From Variovorax sp. Sphag1AA (GTDB lineage Bacteria; Pseudomonadota; Gammaproteobacteria; Burkholderiales; Burkholderiaceae_C), in contig NZ_JACHYC010000011.1 of NCBI RefSeq assembly GCF_014192575.1, positions 62,001-126,000 of the forward strand: a stretch of 64,000 nt of DNA, read 5' to 3'. The position numbers and the translations under genes were made by a program. Numbering within the stretch: position 1 is the first letter of the stretch; each line of letters starts with the position of its first letter. The notes beneath the pieces are model-generated. The model did not search any database. It worked only from the letters and a program-made list of their open reading frames with translations, and was not told the origin of the DNA. Shown in pieces: positions 52,797-61,560 of this stretch.

Positions 52797-53189
52797 ATGC
52801 TGCCCCATCCGATTGCGCTGAACTTCGCGCTGCTCCTCCTGAATGTGCTCGGATGCGCAGTCCTCAGCGTGAGCTTCAAGTACGACGAAGCTCGGCGGTT
52901 GGGATGGGCCCGATACTTCTTTGGAGGGGGCTGGTTGATGTCCGTGCAGTTGCCAGCGGGCCAGTGGTTGCTCATCCAGCTTTTGATGCTCGCTGGCTCC
53001 ATTCACCAGTTCATGGGTCTTCTGGCCAAGTATTCTCTTTGTGGCCTTCCTCGGTGGCTTGACGCTTGGATCGGCGCGACTCAAAAGGTTCTCGTCGATC
53101 CTCTATGGATCAAGCCAGATCAGCGCAGTTGGCAACGGGGCAGGCACGGCTTGGTGCTTGCCATGGGCCTGGTGCAGGGCTCTACCTAG
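52797..53189 (+). CDS. Possible small membrane protein of unknown function
   Basis: A frame of 130 codons from an ATG at 52797 with two clear hydrophobic segments (ALNFALLLLNVLGCAVLSV and WLLIQLLMLAGSIHQFMGLL). The longer start at 52755 adds a basic stretch without support. No ribosome site is obvious. It follows the small secreted protein by 109 bp. Real but unrecognised, or a chance frame; moderate to low confidence. Confidence 0.4.
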   Translation: MLPHPIALNFALLLLNVLGCAVLSVSFKYDEARRLGWARYFFGGGWLMSVQLPAGQWLLIQLLMLAGSIHQFMGLLAKYSLCGLPRWLDAWIGATQKVLVDPLWIKPDQRSWQRGRHGLVLAMGLVQGST

Positions 53190-53794
53190 CGGTTGACGGC
53201 TTCGACAACCTTCGGAGGTCCTGGCTCGAAAAGCCGACAGCGCTCGAAGCGATGCTGAAGTGGCGCGAGCCTCGGTACCCCCGCAAGCCCGAGCAAAAAG
53301 ATCCAGCCGACAAACGCCGCGAGGCTTTTCGGCTATTGCGGCCGATCGGCCAACGCACTCAGATGGAGTGCTGCAGGTCGAACGGACGCTGAGCCGTTCG
53401 CTGGTCGAGATGCTTTATACGGCGCTCGAGGTCATAGATATCGACCGCGCCGGCGAGGTAGGTGTCTTTGAAGTTGGCCCGGGTAAGTCCGTCGGAGCCG
53501 ACGATCGATACGCCCGGACATAACGACCGTTCGCGGGCCTTTTCAAGGCCTTGCCCTACCCTTCGCAAGACATTCAAGGCCAAAGCCCTGAGATGATCGG
53601 GCGACCGCCGCGCAAACGCTACGTGACGAATGTCGCGCGTGCCGTGCTGTTGACTGCGACTACCGAATAGCACCGAAAACAAGCTAACGGAGTACAGCTA
53701 ACAACAATCCGGGTCCCTGCACTGCACGACGGCGCCTTCGCCGCTCCGAGGTTCATTCGCGGACGCCGTTAGTTTGTTTTATGCTTTGCGCCCA
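53190..53794. other. Gene-poor stretch upstream of the integrase
   Basis: About 600 bp with no recognised gene. A 107-codon minus-strand frame (53359-53682) contains a plausible hydrophilic tail (LTRANFKDTYLAGAVDIYDL) but no family I know and no ribosome site; it is left unannotated. The T-rich segment TTAGTTTGTTTTATGC just before 53785 is probably the integrase promoter region. Confidence 0.35.
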
Positions 53795-54832
53795 ATGCTT
53801 GTGAATCCATCACTGCCACTGTTCGATGAGCTCCCACCCACCGGGCATGTGGTTGCCTTCGCTCAAGCGTTCGAGCACTGGCTCGCCGATCAGAAAGGCT
53901 CAGGTCAGCTGCGGCGCGAGGGCTCCATCTCGGTCTACAAGGACATGTAGGATGCGTTCTCGAGCTGGTGCCTTGCGCAGTCTCCGGTCGTGACTTTGTC
54001 ATCCCTTGGCGTGGCAGATCTGCAAGCCTTCCAGGCTGCGCGATTCGGGCGCAAGACGTCTGATCTGTCGCTCACCCCGCGCTACACCCTGCGCCTGATG
54101 CGTCTCATTGACCGGGTCCTTCGTCACCATGCAGCGCAGTCGGATGCCTCGCCCAATACGGCGGCGATCGACTGGATCGCCGCCGTACCGGCGGTGCGCT
54201 ATGCCGATTCCGCGCCGGCCGATCCCCTACCCGAGTACCTCTCGATGATCGAGGCCAAGCACCTCATTGCGTTCCTGTCGGAAGCCCGACCCCGCCCGGG
54301 ATCTCGGCGTGATGCCCAAGCGGCCTTCAGCTGGCAGGAAGTCCGCAATCGGGTCTCGGTGGCACTGCAGCTCGGTGCTGGACTCACGCCCGGCGACGTG
54401 CGCGCCCTGACCTTGAACTCGCCTGTCTCGCAAGGCGGTCGAGTGCAAGGGCGGCCATGGAAACTCCACGTGCCGGGTGATGGCGATTCGCCAGCGCGTG
54501 AAGCGCCGATCGCCCCTTGGGCGGCCGAACTGCTTCGACACTGGCTGGATGTGCGTTCCGAGATGGGCATTGCCGGCCACTTCCTTTTCCCTTCGACGCG
54601 AACCGGCAAGCAATGGCAGAAGCCCTCGCAATACGAGTGCGCTCGGCGTGTTCTCGCCGAGGCGGGGCTTGATTCACAGGAAGGCGGTTCGTTCCGACTG
54701 CGCCATACCTTTGCGATCAGGCAGATGCGCCGCGGCAGCACGCCCGAGCAAGTCGCCGGATGGCTCGGCATCGAACCTGTGAAGATGAAGCGCTACGAGC
54801 GCGTGATGCCCCGACCGGTCGAGGTGGTCTGA
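53795..54832 (+). pseudogene. Tyrosine recombinase/integrase interrupted by an internal TAG
   Basis: The frame from the ATG at 53795 to 54832 is a 345-codon integrase, open except for a TAG at 53948-53950 (codon 52), where sequence context (KDM, stop, DAFSSW) suggests a Trp codon was lost. The catalytic domain carries SFRLRHTFAIRQM with the conserved Arg/His and a C-terminal MKRYERV with the Tyr nucleophile. A shorter product from a downstream start near 53990 would lack part of the N-terminal SAM-like domain. It probably mobilised a now-degraded element whose right edge truncated the neighbouring Bug gene. Confidence 0.7.
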
Positions 54833-54863
54833 GGCGACGCAACCCGGTGAGCCCAGCTCACCA

Positions 54864-54998
54864 TCAATCGATCGAGCGCTCAGCGGGATAGGGCACGACA
54901 AAGCGAATAGCGGCCGCGCGTGTCTGGGCGAAAGCTGCCCCACAGACCGCGGCCAAGGCGAGCGCGGCCGCGCCGCGAAAAAAGAGGTGGCGATTCAT
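54864..54998 (-). pseudogene. Bug/TctC gene 5' stub
   Basis: On the minus strand an ATG at 54998 opens a normal Bug start: a signal peptide (RGAAALALAAVCGAAFAQ) and then AAIRFVVPYPA, the diagnostic first strand. Immediately after that the homology stops and the frame ends at a TGA at 54864-54866, 30 bp from the integrase gene. The gene has therefore been cut at about codon 38 by the integrase-bearing segment. Confidence 0.6.
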
Positions 54999-55043
54999 TC
55001 GAAGTCTCCGCGATACGCAAGAAGGCGGCAGTTGCCGCGTTGA

Positions 55044-55175
55044 TCAAATCACCCCTTGGGCGCGCAACTCGGCGATGCGGTGAGGTTCAAGGCCGAGCGC
55101 TTGGCTGAGCACGGCTTCGGTGTGCTCGCCCAACAGCGGCGCGGAGCGGCCTGACAGGCTGCGCGCCGAGTCCAT
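55044..55175 (-). pseudogene. CaiB/BaiF family CoA-transferase C-terminal remnant
   Basis: The minus strand encodes SAPLLGEHTEAVLSQALGLE and then RIAELRAQGVI before a TGA at 55044-55046. This is the highly typical C-terminus of type III CoA-transferases. Nothing of the enzyme remains upstream of 55180. In Burkholderiales such genes often precede Bug genes, as the severed Bug gene does here. The stretch 55180-55470 shows no gene I recognise. Confidence 0.6.
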
Positions 55176-55470
55176 TGGCTTGCGCTCCGCCCTAGCTCGC
55201 GAGGATCGTGCCGCAGCTTCCATTCCGCTCTACCCGGGGGGGCGGCACTACTACGAACTAGGTGAGGTCACGCCCGCCCCGCCAGCAAGACCACGCGGAT
55301 CAACTGCAGATGGGCCGTCTTCAGCAAGCTGCTGCTGATCGTTGCGCCCCTCTGCATATCGCTGGCAGGTCGATGCATTCCAGGGGTTGGGCATGTTTCA
55401 GAGCCATGGCCTCTCTTGGCTATTGATGCAGGTCAAGGCGGCGGAAGTCATCGTGCGTTGTGTCGAGTCT

Positions 55471-55499
55471 CATAAGATATATTTACAATAGATCTTATG
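55471..55499. promoter_or_regulatory. NsrR binding site upstream of the nitric-oxide operon
   Basis: CATAAGAT (55471-55478) and ATCTTATG (55492-55499) are perfect inverted arms. Within them the 11-1-11 pattern AAGATATATTT, one base, CAATAGATCTT closely matches the NsrR consensus (AAGATGYATTT and its complement). A TACAAT at 55484-55489 inside the site could be the -10 element, so bound NsrR would block RNA polymerase. It lies 34 bp upstream of the globin gene, and the NsrR-like regulator is in the operon itself. Confidence 0.75.
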
Positions 55500-55532
55500 T
55501 GAACCTACCCTAGGCAAATCAAGGAGCGGGAA

Positions 55533-55937
55533 ATGAGCGCCAGCAAGCTGTGCACCGAGGAAGAGATTTCGAACCTGGTTCGTGCGTTCTACGCACGGGT
55601 GCGCCAGGACGAGGTGCTGGGCCCCATCTTCGATGCGCACATCGAGGATTGGGATCACCATCAACACAAGCTGGCGGACTTCTGGTCGTCCATCCTGCGC
55701 TGCACCGGACGCTTCACCGGCGCTCCGATGCCCAAGCACGCGAGGCTGCCGGGCCTGAACGCCGAACTGTTCCGGCGCTGGCTTGCCCTGTTTCGCGAGA
55801 CCACCGCCGCGCAACCAAACAAGACCATGGGCGAGCAGGCCCGGGCGGCCGCCGAGCGCATCGCGCAAAGCCTGTGGATGGGCTACCAGATGAGCCGCAA
55901 CCCTGCCGCTGTCCCCACGGCGCTCGCCGATGGCTAA
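55533..55937 (+). CDS. Group III truncated haemoglobin
   Basis: A 134-residue globin-like protein. The segment SNLVRAFYARVRQDEVLGPI is the typical E/F-helix-region start of group III truncated globins, and the proximal His is likely that in MPKHARLPGL. These proteins bind NO and oxygen and take part in NO detoxification. AAGGAG precedes the start. The stop overlaps the start of nnrS by 8 bp. Control by the NsrR box upstream supports a nitric-oxide role. Confidence 0.9.
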   Translation: MSASKLCTEEEISNLVRAFYARVRQDEVLGPIFDAHIEDWDHHQHKLADFWSSILRCTGRFTGAPMPKHARLPGLNAELFRRWLALFRETTAAQPNKTMGEQARAAAERIAQSLWMGYQMSRNPAAVPTALADG

Positions 55938-57171
55938 GCTGCTTCATATCGACGAGCCGGGCGACGCAGCGACTGCGGCGCCGCAGTGGCATGCCTTCCT
56001 CGAAATGGGGTTTCGCCCGCTCTACCTCGCGGGCTGCTTCTGGGCCGCAGTCTCAGTGGCGCTGTGGGTGTTCGCGCCACAATGGCTGACGAACCAGATG
56101 GCCGGTGTGGTCTGGCACGCCCATGAAATGCTCTGGGGCTTCATCGCCACCATTGCCGTCGGCTTCCTGCTCACGGCCGCCAGCAACTGGACAGGCATCA
56201 ACCCTCTGCGCGGCCCCGCTCTGGGCGGCTTGGGCGTCCTGTGGGTGCTGGCGCGGGTAGGTTTCTTGACGCCCCGCCCAGTGGCCTTCTGGGTGGCGGC
56301 TGCCTGTGAACTGCTGTTCTTCGCCTGGGCCGCCGTGGCGCTCGGAGGCGTCATCCATGCCGCGCGCAGTCGGCGCAACTACGGCGTACCGCTGCTCGTG
56401 CTTGCACTCGGCGCGGCCGACGCGCTGTACCTGCAGGCAGCTTGGCAGGGCGACCACGTCATGCTGATGCAGCACTTCAATACCGGCTTGTTGTGCATGG
56501 CCGTGATCGCGCTGCTGGTGGCGCGGCGGGTGATCCCATTCTTCGCGATGCGCGCGGTGCCCGGTCTGTCGATTCCGATGCACACGGACAGCGGACGATG
56601 GCAGCTCGGCGCGGGCGCGCTGGCCATCGGCTTCAGTCTTCTGAACTGGATGCCGGCCATGACCTGCTTCCTCGCCCTGGCCGGTGCCATCGCGCTGGTG
56701 CAAGTGCGGGCCTGGAAGCCGTGGGCGGTGCGCCGGGTCCCGTTGCTGTGGATCCTCTACCTGGGCTACGCGGCGCTGGGCGCAGGCTTGCTGGTCGCGG
56801 CGGCTCATGCGGCCGGCCTGTTGCTGCGCACCGCATGGCCGGCCCATGTGATCGACGTGGCGGGGTTTTCGGTGCTAATCATCGGCATGGTCACGCGTAC
56901 GGCGCTGGGCCACCTGGGTCGGCCATTGCGCGCGGACCGCAGCATGGTAGCCGCCTACCTGCTGGTGATTGCCGCGGCCGCGCTGCGCTTGCTGGCCCTG
57001 CTCCCGTCGAGCCTGACGGCCAGCGCGCTGCATGCCTCGGCCGGTGCCTGGGTGCTGGCTTTCGTGATGTACCTTTGGCGATTCTTCCCGATGATGATCC
57101 GGCCGCGCATTGATGAGACGCCTTCGAAGCTCAGTCTCAAGCCGCCCGTGCAGGCGCGCACACCAAGATGA
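55930..57171 (+). CDS. nnrS: NnrS family haem-copper membrane protein
   Basis: A 413-residue integral membrane protein with about 12 hydrophobic segments. The family signatures are FRPLYLAGCFWAA near the N-terminus, WHAHEMLWGF with metal-ligand histidines, LMQHFNTGLLCMAVI, and MVTRTALGHLGRPL near the C-terminus. NnrS is made during NO exposure and protects cells from nitrosative stress. It is translationally coupled to the globin gene. Confidence 0.93.
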   Translation: MAKLLHIDEPGDAATAAPQWHAFLEMGFRPLYLAGCFWAAVSVALWVFAPQWLTNQMAGVVWHAHEMLWGFIATIAVGFLLTAASNWTGINPLRGPALGGLGVLWVLARVGFLTPRPVAFWVAAACELLFFAWAAVALGGVIHAARSRRNYGVPLLVLALGAADALYLQAAWQGDHVMLMQHFNTGLLCMAVIALLVARRVIPFFAMRAVPGLSIPMHTDSGRWQLGAGALAIGFSLLNWMPAMTCFLALAGAIALVQVRAWKPWAVRRVPLLWILYLGYAALGAGLLVAAAHAAGLLLRTAWPAHVIDVAGFSVLIIGMVTRTALGHLGRPLRADRSMVAAYLLVIAAAALRLLALLPSSLTASALHASAGAWVLAFVMYLWRFFPMMIRPRIDETPSKLSLKPPVQARTPR

Positions 57172-57184
57172 CGGGAGTCCCCCC

Positions 57185-57640
57185 ATGCGGCTGACCATGA
57201 TGACCGACTACGCGCTGCGCCTGCTGATGTACGTGGCGAGCCGGCAAGATCGGCTTTGCACGATCGCCGAAATCGCACAAGCCCACGAGATTTCCGAGGC
57301 GCACCTGATGAAGGTGACGCACCAACTCGGGCTACAGGGATGGATCGAGACCGTGCGCGGCAAGGGCGGCGGCATGCGCCTGGCCCATTCGCCGGCGCAG
57401 ATCAACGTGGGCGCTGTGGTGCGCAGCATCGAACCGGATTTCGACCTGGTCGAGTGCTTCTCCACAAACAATCAATGCACTTTGACCGGCCGCTGCCGCT
57501 TGGCGGGCGTGCTCGACGGCGCCATGCGGAATTTCCTGGCGCACCTGGACGGCTTCACCCTGGCGGACCTGCTTCCCGGCACCGGCCTGCCCGTCGTCAC
57601 GGACCGGCGGGTGAAAGTCGAACGGCGGATACGCGTATGA
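57185..57640 (+). CDS. nsrR: Rrf2-family nitric-oxide-sensing regulator NsrR
   Basis: A 151-residue Rrf2 protein. The DNA-binding part reads MTDYALRLLMYVASRQDRLC with IAQAHEISEAHLMKV. Three cysteines that ligate the NO-sensitive [Fe-S] cluster occur in VECFSTNNQC and LTGRCRL. It represses its own operon through the palindrome at 55471-55499 until NO destroys the cluster. It follows nnrS by 13 bp and overlaps the next gene by 4 bp. Confidence 0.93.
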   Translation: MRLTMMTDYALRLLMYVASRQDRLCTIAEIAQAHEISEAHLMKVTHQLGLQGWIETVRGKGGGMRLAHSPAQINVGAVVRSIEPDFDLVECFSTNNQCTLTGRCRLAGVLDGAMRNFLAHLDGFTLADLLPGTGLPVVTDRRVKVERRIRV

Positions 57641-58077
57641 GCTACGGCCTCCTGTTGGCGCTGCATCTTCTGACGGCGATCGCCTTCGCCGGCACCGTCT
57701 TCTTCGAAGTGGTCATGCTCGAAGGCGTGCGCCGGCGCCTGCCACAGCAGATGACGCGCGAGGTCGAGCGCGCGATTGGCAACCGGGCGACTGCCGTGAT
57801 GCCCTGGGTGCTGCTGACGCTCTACGCGGCCGGCATCGGCATGGCTTGGCACCATCGCGCCGCCCTGGCCCAGCCGCTGGCCAGCAGTTTCGGGCTGCTG
57901 CTAGCGCTCAAGATCGGGTTGGCTCTGAGCGTGTTCGGACATTTCGCCACGGCCATGGTTTGGCGGCGGCGCGGGGTACTGGGCGAAAGGCGTTCCCGCC
58001 GTCTGCACCTGAGCGTGTTCTGCCATGTCCTGATCATCGTGCTGCTGGCGAAGGCCATGTTCTATCTTCACTGGTGA
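57637..58077 (+). CDS. Small integral membrane protein, CopD-like
   Basis: A 146-residue protein with four hydrophobic segments and His residues near membrane edges (LALHLLTAIAFAGTVFFEVV; FCHVLIIVLLAKAMFYLHW). This layout resembles CopD-type copper-resistance or haem-binding membrane proteins that often end nnrS operons. Its start overlaps the nsrR stop (ATGA), so it belongs to the NO operon. A role in copper or haem handling is inference. Confidence 0.7.
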   Translation: MSYGLLLALHLLTAIAFAGTVFFEVVMLEGVRRRLPQQMTREVERAIGNRATAVMPWVLLTLYAAGIGMAWHHRAALAQPLASSFGLLLALKIGLALSVFGHFATAMVWRRRGVLGERRSRRLHLSVFCHVLIIVLLAKAMFYLHW

Positions 58078-58260
58078 GGGCCACATCCCGACCACGGTGT
58101 TGCTATAGAGCTTGCGCGCTGCACGATGCTTCGGCGAACGAAGCGGCATTGCCGCCCTGCTCTCGCAATCGGCGGCCTTCGCTGTATTGCCGGCTCTGCC
58201 AAGACGGCGTTTTCGGCGGCTCCTTCCCTAGGCAGACATCGCGTCCAGCAAAAAGCGGCC

Positions 58261-58308
58261 CTCCCTCGTGTGTTGGGCACTTCGCTGGAAACCAGGACAG
58301 GGAGGGCT
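58261..58308. repeat. Inverted repeat upstream of nikR
   Basis: CCCTCCCT (58261-58268) and AGGGAGGG (58301-58308) are perfect inverted arms with a 32-bp spacer, in the 249-bp gap between the NO operon and nikR. There is no T-run after it, so it is not a standard terminator. The rest of the gap shows no gene. Confidence 0.3.
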
Positions 58309-58326
58309 TGGCTGCAGAATCCGCCC

Positions 58327-58806
58327 ATGCAACGCTTCACCATCTCCCTCGACGACGAACTCGCCCACCAGTTCGACACGCTGATTGCTGCGAAGGGCTA
58401 TGAGAACCGCTCTGAAGCGGTTCGTGACCTGATTCGCTCCAGGCTCGGCGGCGCCGAAGGCCAGACAACTTCAACGGGCCCGAAGCCGAAGTGGTGCGTC
58501 GCCAACGTCAGCTATGTGTATGACCAGCATGACCAGACCGTCACGACGCGGGTGCTTGGCCTGCAGCATCAGCACCACGATCTGGTGATGAGTTCCGTGC
58601 GTACACATCTTGACCACCATCACTGCATCGAAGCGACGGTGTTGCGTGGTCCGGCGAAGGAAGTGCGCGCCATTGCGGACCAGCTGATTGCCCTCAGGGG
58701 CGTTCGGCACGGCCAGGTTCATCTGATCCTGCTGGACTCCGACCACAAGCCTCATCGCCATGCGCACGGCGGTAGCGCCCACACGCATCTGACCCCCGTC
58801 AACTGA
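58327..58806 (+). CDS. nikR: Nickel-responsive regulator NikR (metal site partly altered)
   Basis: A 159-residue ribbon-helix-helix regulator with an ACT-like C-terminal domain. The DNA-binding part is RFTISLDDELAHQFDTLI with ENRSEAVRDLIR. Of the four nickel ligands known in E. coli NikR (His76, His87, His89, Cys95), His and Cys equivalents are seen in QHQHHD, THLD and HHHC, but by my alignment the His87 position is Arg92. The C-terminus has an extra His-rich tail (HKPHRHAHGG). It lies 72 bp upstream of a TonB-dependent receptor gene and a matching palindrome. Confidence 0.88.
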   Translation: MQRFTISLDDELAHQFDTLIAAKGYENRSEAVRDLIRSRLGGAEGQTTSTGPKPKWCVANVSYVYDQHDQTVTTRVLGLQHQHHDLVMSSVRTHLDHHHCIEATVLRGPAKEVRAIADQLIALRGVRHGQVHLILLDSDHKPHRHAHGGSAHTHLTPVN

Positions 58807-58849
58807 CCATCCATCTACGCCTGATGGCGTACGGCCTGCACGTCGGGCT

Positions 58850-58876
58850 GTAAGAAGTATTCAAGTATCTTCTTAC
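58850..58876. promoter_or_regulatory. Probable NikR operator
   Basis: GTAAGAAG (58850-58857) and CTTCTTAC (58869-58876) are perfect inverted arms separated by 11 bp; the total span of 27 bp and GTAAGA-N15-TCTTAC layout resemble known NikR sites (GTATGA-N16-TCATAC). The site ends 2 bp before the receptor's ATG, so it overlaps the ribosome-site position and leaves no room for a normal Shine-Dalgarno element. Confidence 0.6.
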
Positions 58877-58878
58877 GC

Positions 58879-61004
58879 ATGACGTCCAGAAGAAGAACGA
58901 AATCCCCGCGACGCGAACGACTCGGCAATCTCCTCAATTCATCCGCTGCTGCGGGCCTCCTGTGGGCCGGCGGTGGCGTGCAGGCTTGGGCCCAGACCAG
59001 CCATTTGCCCGAGATCGAGGTGCGCGGCCCGCGCGATGCGACGATAGGCAACGCAGACAGCGCCAGCGAAGGGGCCGTGGAGCGAGAGTCCTTTCAGTCG
59101 CGCCCCAAGCTGCGCCCGGGTGACATCGTCGAGGTGGTGCCCGGCGTCGTCGCCACGCAGCACTCGGGCGATGGCAAGGCCAACCAATACTTTCTGCGCG
59201 GCTTCAACCTGGATCACGGCACCGACTTCTCGATGTGGGTCAGCGGTATGCCGGTGAACATGCCCACGCATGGGCACGGCCAGGGCTATGCGGACCTGAA
59301 CTTCCTCATTCCGGAACTGGTCTCGGGCGTGCGCTACCGCAAGGGTCCGTACTGCGTCGAGAACGGTGATTTCTCCCTCGCGGGAAGCGCGTCCATGGAC
59401 TACCTCAGCGCGCTGGATGCGCCGTTTACCGAAGTGACCTTGGGCGGCAACAACTACCGACGGCTGCTGACCGCCGGTTCGCGCACCGTGCAGGACCAGA
59501 CCTGGATGGCCGCGTTGGAGCTTGTCGGCAACGACGGTCCCTGGGAGGTGCCGGAGAACCTGAAGAAGGCCAACGCAGTGCTGCGCTATTCGCAGGGCAG
59601 CCAGACGCGTGGCTTCAGCATCACCGGCATGGCCTACAAGAGCGACTGGACGGCCACAGACCAGGTGCCGCAGCGTCTCATCGACTCGGGCGAACTGAAC
59701 CGCTATGGGTCTCTCAATCCGACCGATGGCGGCGACACGCGACGCCTGAGCCTGTCGGGCCAGTGGTTCGACAACTCGCCTGATGGCCAGACGCAGGTCA
59801 ATGCCTATGCCATCGACTACCGCTTCGAACTTTTCTCCGACTTCACGTACTTCCTGAACAACCCCGAGCGGGGCGACCAGTTCGAGCAGAGCGACCAACG
59901 CCAGGTCTACGGGTCGCAGGCCTCGCACTCGATGCCCAACAAACTGGGTGCGCTGGACGGCATCCTGAGCTTCGGCGGCCAGTGGCGCGGCGATCGCATC
60001 GGTAGCGTAGGCCTCTACAACACGCAATTTCGCGAGCGCTATCAGACCGTGCGCGACGACAAGGTTTCCCAAGACCTCTTTTCCATTTACGGCCAGCAAC
60101 TCGTGAACTTCAGCGACCGCTGGCGAGGCTACCTCGGGCTCGCGGTGACGCGCTGTACTACGACGTCCATGGGCGAGAGCCAATCTACGGCCCAGTCAAC
60201 AGTGGAAGCGGGAACGATGCCATCGTGACGCCGAAGGCGGGCCTCGCCTTCACGGTGAATCCTGCGAATGAGCTCTACCTGAACGCAGGCACCGGCTTCC
60301 ACGGCAACGACGTGCGCGGAGCCACCATCACTGTCGACCCCCAGTCCGGATTGCCCGCCGAGAGGGTCCCCGCGCTGGTCAAGGGCCATGGGGCCGAGTT
60401 GGGCTGGCGCTTCCAGCCCAGCGAGCAGTTCAGCCTGACGACTGCCTTGTGGATGCTCAACCTCGATTCAGAGCTGGTCTACGTGGGCGACGCCGGAACC
60501 ACTGAGCCGGGACGACCCAGCAACCGGCGCGGCATCGAGGCAACGATGCGCTGGATGCCGTCCTCGCACTGGAGCTTCGATGTCGACGCGGCACTGTCGC
60601 GTGCCCGCTTTCGCGGCACACCGCCCGAAGGCGAGGGCAACTACATCGACAACGCCATCGAGACTGCGGTCTCTGCTGGTGTCGTGTGGACGAGCGGCCC
60701 CCTCATGGCCACGCTGCGCCTGCGCTACATGGGGCCGCGCGCCCTGGACACCACCAACACCGTGCGATCGAGTTCGACCACGCTGCTCAACTTCGGCTCG
60801 CGCTACGCGGTGAACAAGAACCTGAGTCTGGGCCTGGACGTGTTCAATCTGGCGGGCAGCAAGGGCAACGACATCGAGTACTTCTACGCCTCGTGCACGG
60901 CAGGAGAAGTCGCCAGAGGTGCTTGCGGCAGTGGCATTGATGACAGGCACATCCACCCGATGGAGCCGCGGACTGTTCGGGTCAGTGCTCGGTGGACGTT
61001 CTAG
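58879..61004 (+). pseudogene. TonB-dependent outer-membrane receptor, frameshifted near 60150
   Basis: The first frame (58879-60228) encodes a signal peptide and the plug (LRPGDIVEVVPGVVATQHSG, KANQYFLRGFNLDHGT) and part of the barrel. It goes out of frame near 60150: the homology continues in another frame with YYDVHGREPIYGPVNS, VTPKAGLAFTVNPANELYLN and NKNLSLGLDVFNLAG to the terminal SARWTF at 61004. The full protein would be about 700 residues. It is presumably a nickel (or nickel-chelate) receptor, given the upstream NikR and operator. A real mutation or a sequencing error cannot be told apart here. Confidence 0.85.
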
Positions 61005-61041
61005 ACGGGGTGCTTGCCTGGCACTCTTGGAGTCAAGGCCA

Positions 61042-61560
61042 TCATGCGGACTCGGTGCCCAGAAGAACGGGCTGGTAGAACACGTCGTCGAGTCTCTTCA
61101 CGCCTTCAAATCCGGCCCTGAGCATCAAATCGCAGAGGTGCGCAGTTGCGACGGCGTAGTACCTGGACCGCATCACATGCGAGCGCACCTGCCCACTCGC
61201 CAGATCATCCTCAACAACAAAGAAGGATAGATCGCAGTAGTCGTGATCAACGAAATCCCAAATCTGGAACAGCACGTAGCGCTTTCCGTTTTCGACACGG
61301 GCTCCGTAGTGTTTGACGAGATTGGATCCTCGCGCTTCCTTTGCGCAGTCCCTGACAATGATGAGGCATCCGCCCCCGGGCCGCAAACAGCTATGGAACT
61401 GCTGAAACGCAAGAAGTAGGTCGTCATCAGTCAACAGGTGCGGAACGGAGTTGTCGCACGAGATGACGAGGTCGTAGTCTGTACCGAGGACTTGATGGGC
61501 CGAACGCATGTCAGCGATGCCGGAATCGATGCTCAAGCCTCGATCGTCGCCCTCCCGCCG
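61042..61560 (-). pseudogene. SAM-dependent methyltransferase, C-terminal part only
   Basis: On the minus strand the second half of a class I methyltransferase is read: YDLVISCDNSVPHLLTDDDL, LRPGGGCLIIVRDCAKEAR and YAVATAHLCDLMLRAGFEGV, ending at 61042. The N-terminal SAM-binding glycine motif is missing; upstream of about 61560 the frame enters an unrelated TauE-like fragment. So the gene lacks its start and is not expected to be functional. Confidence 0.6.

Noticed and set aside
53359..53682. Minus-strand frame of 107 codons upstream of the integrase
   Set aside because: Looks hydrophilic and protein-like in its second half, but no family, no ribosome site and no operon partner, so not called as a gene.
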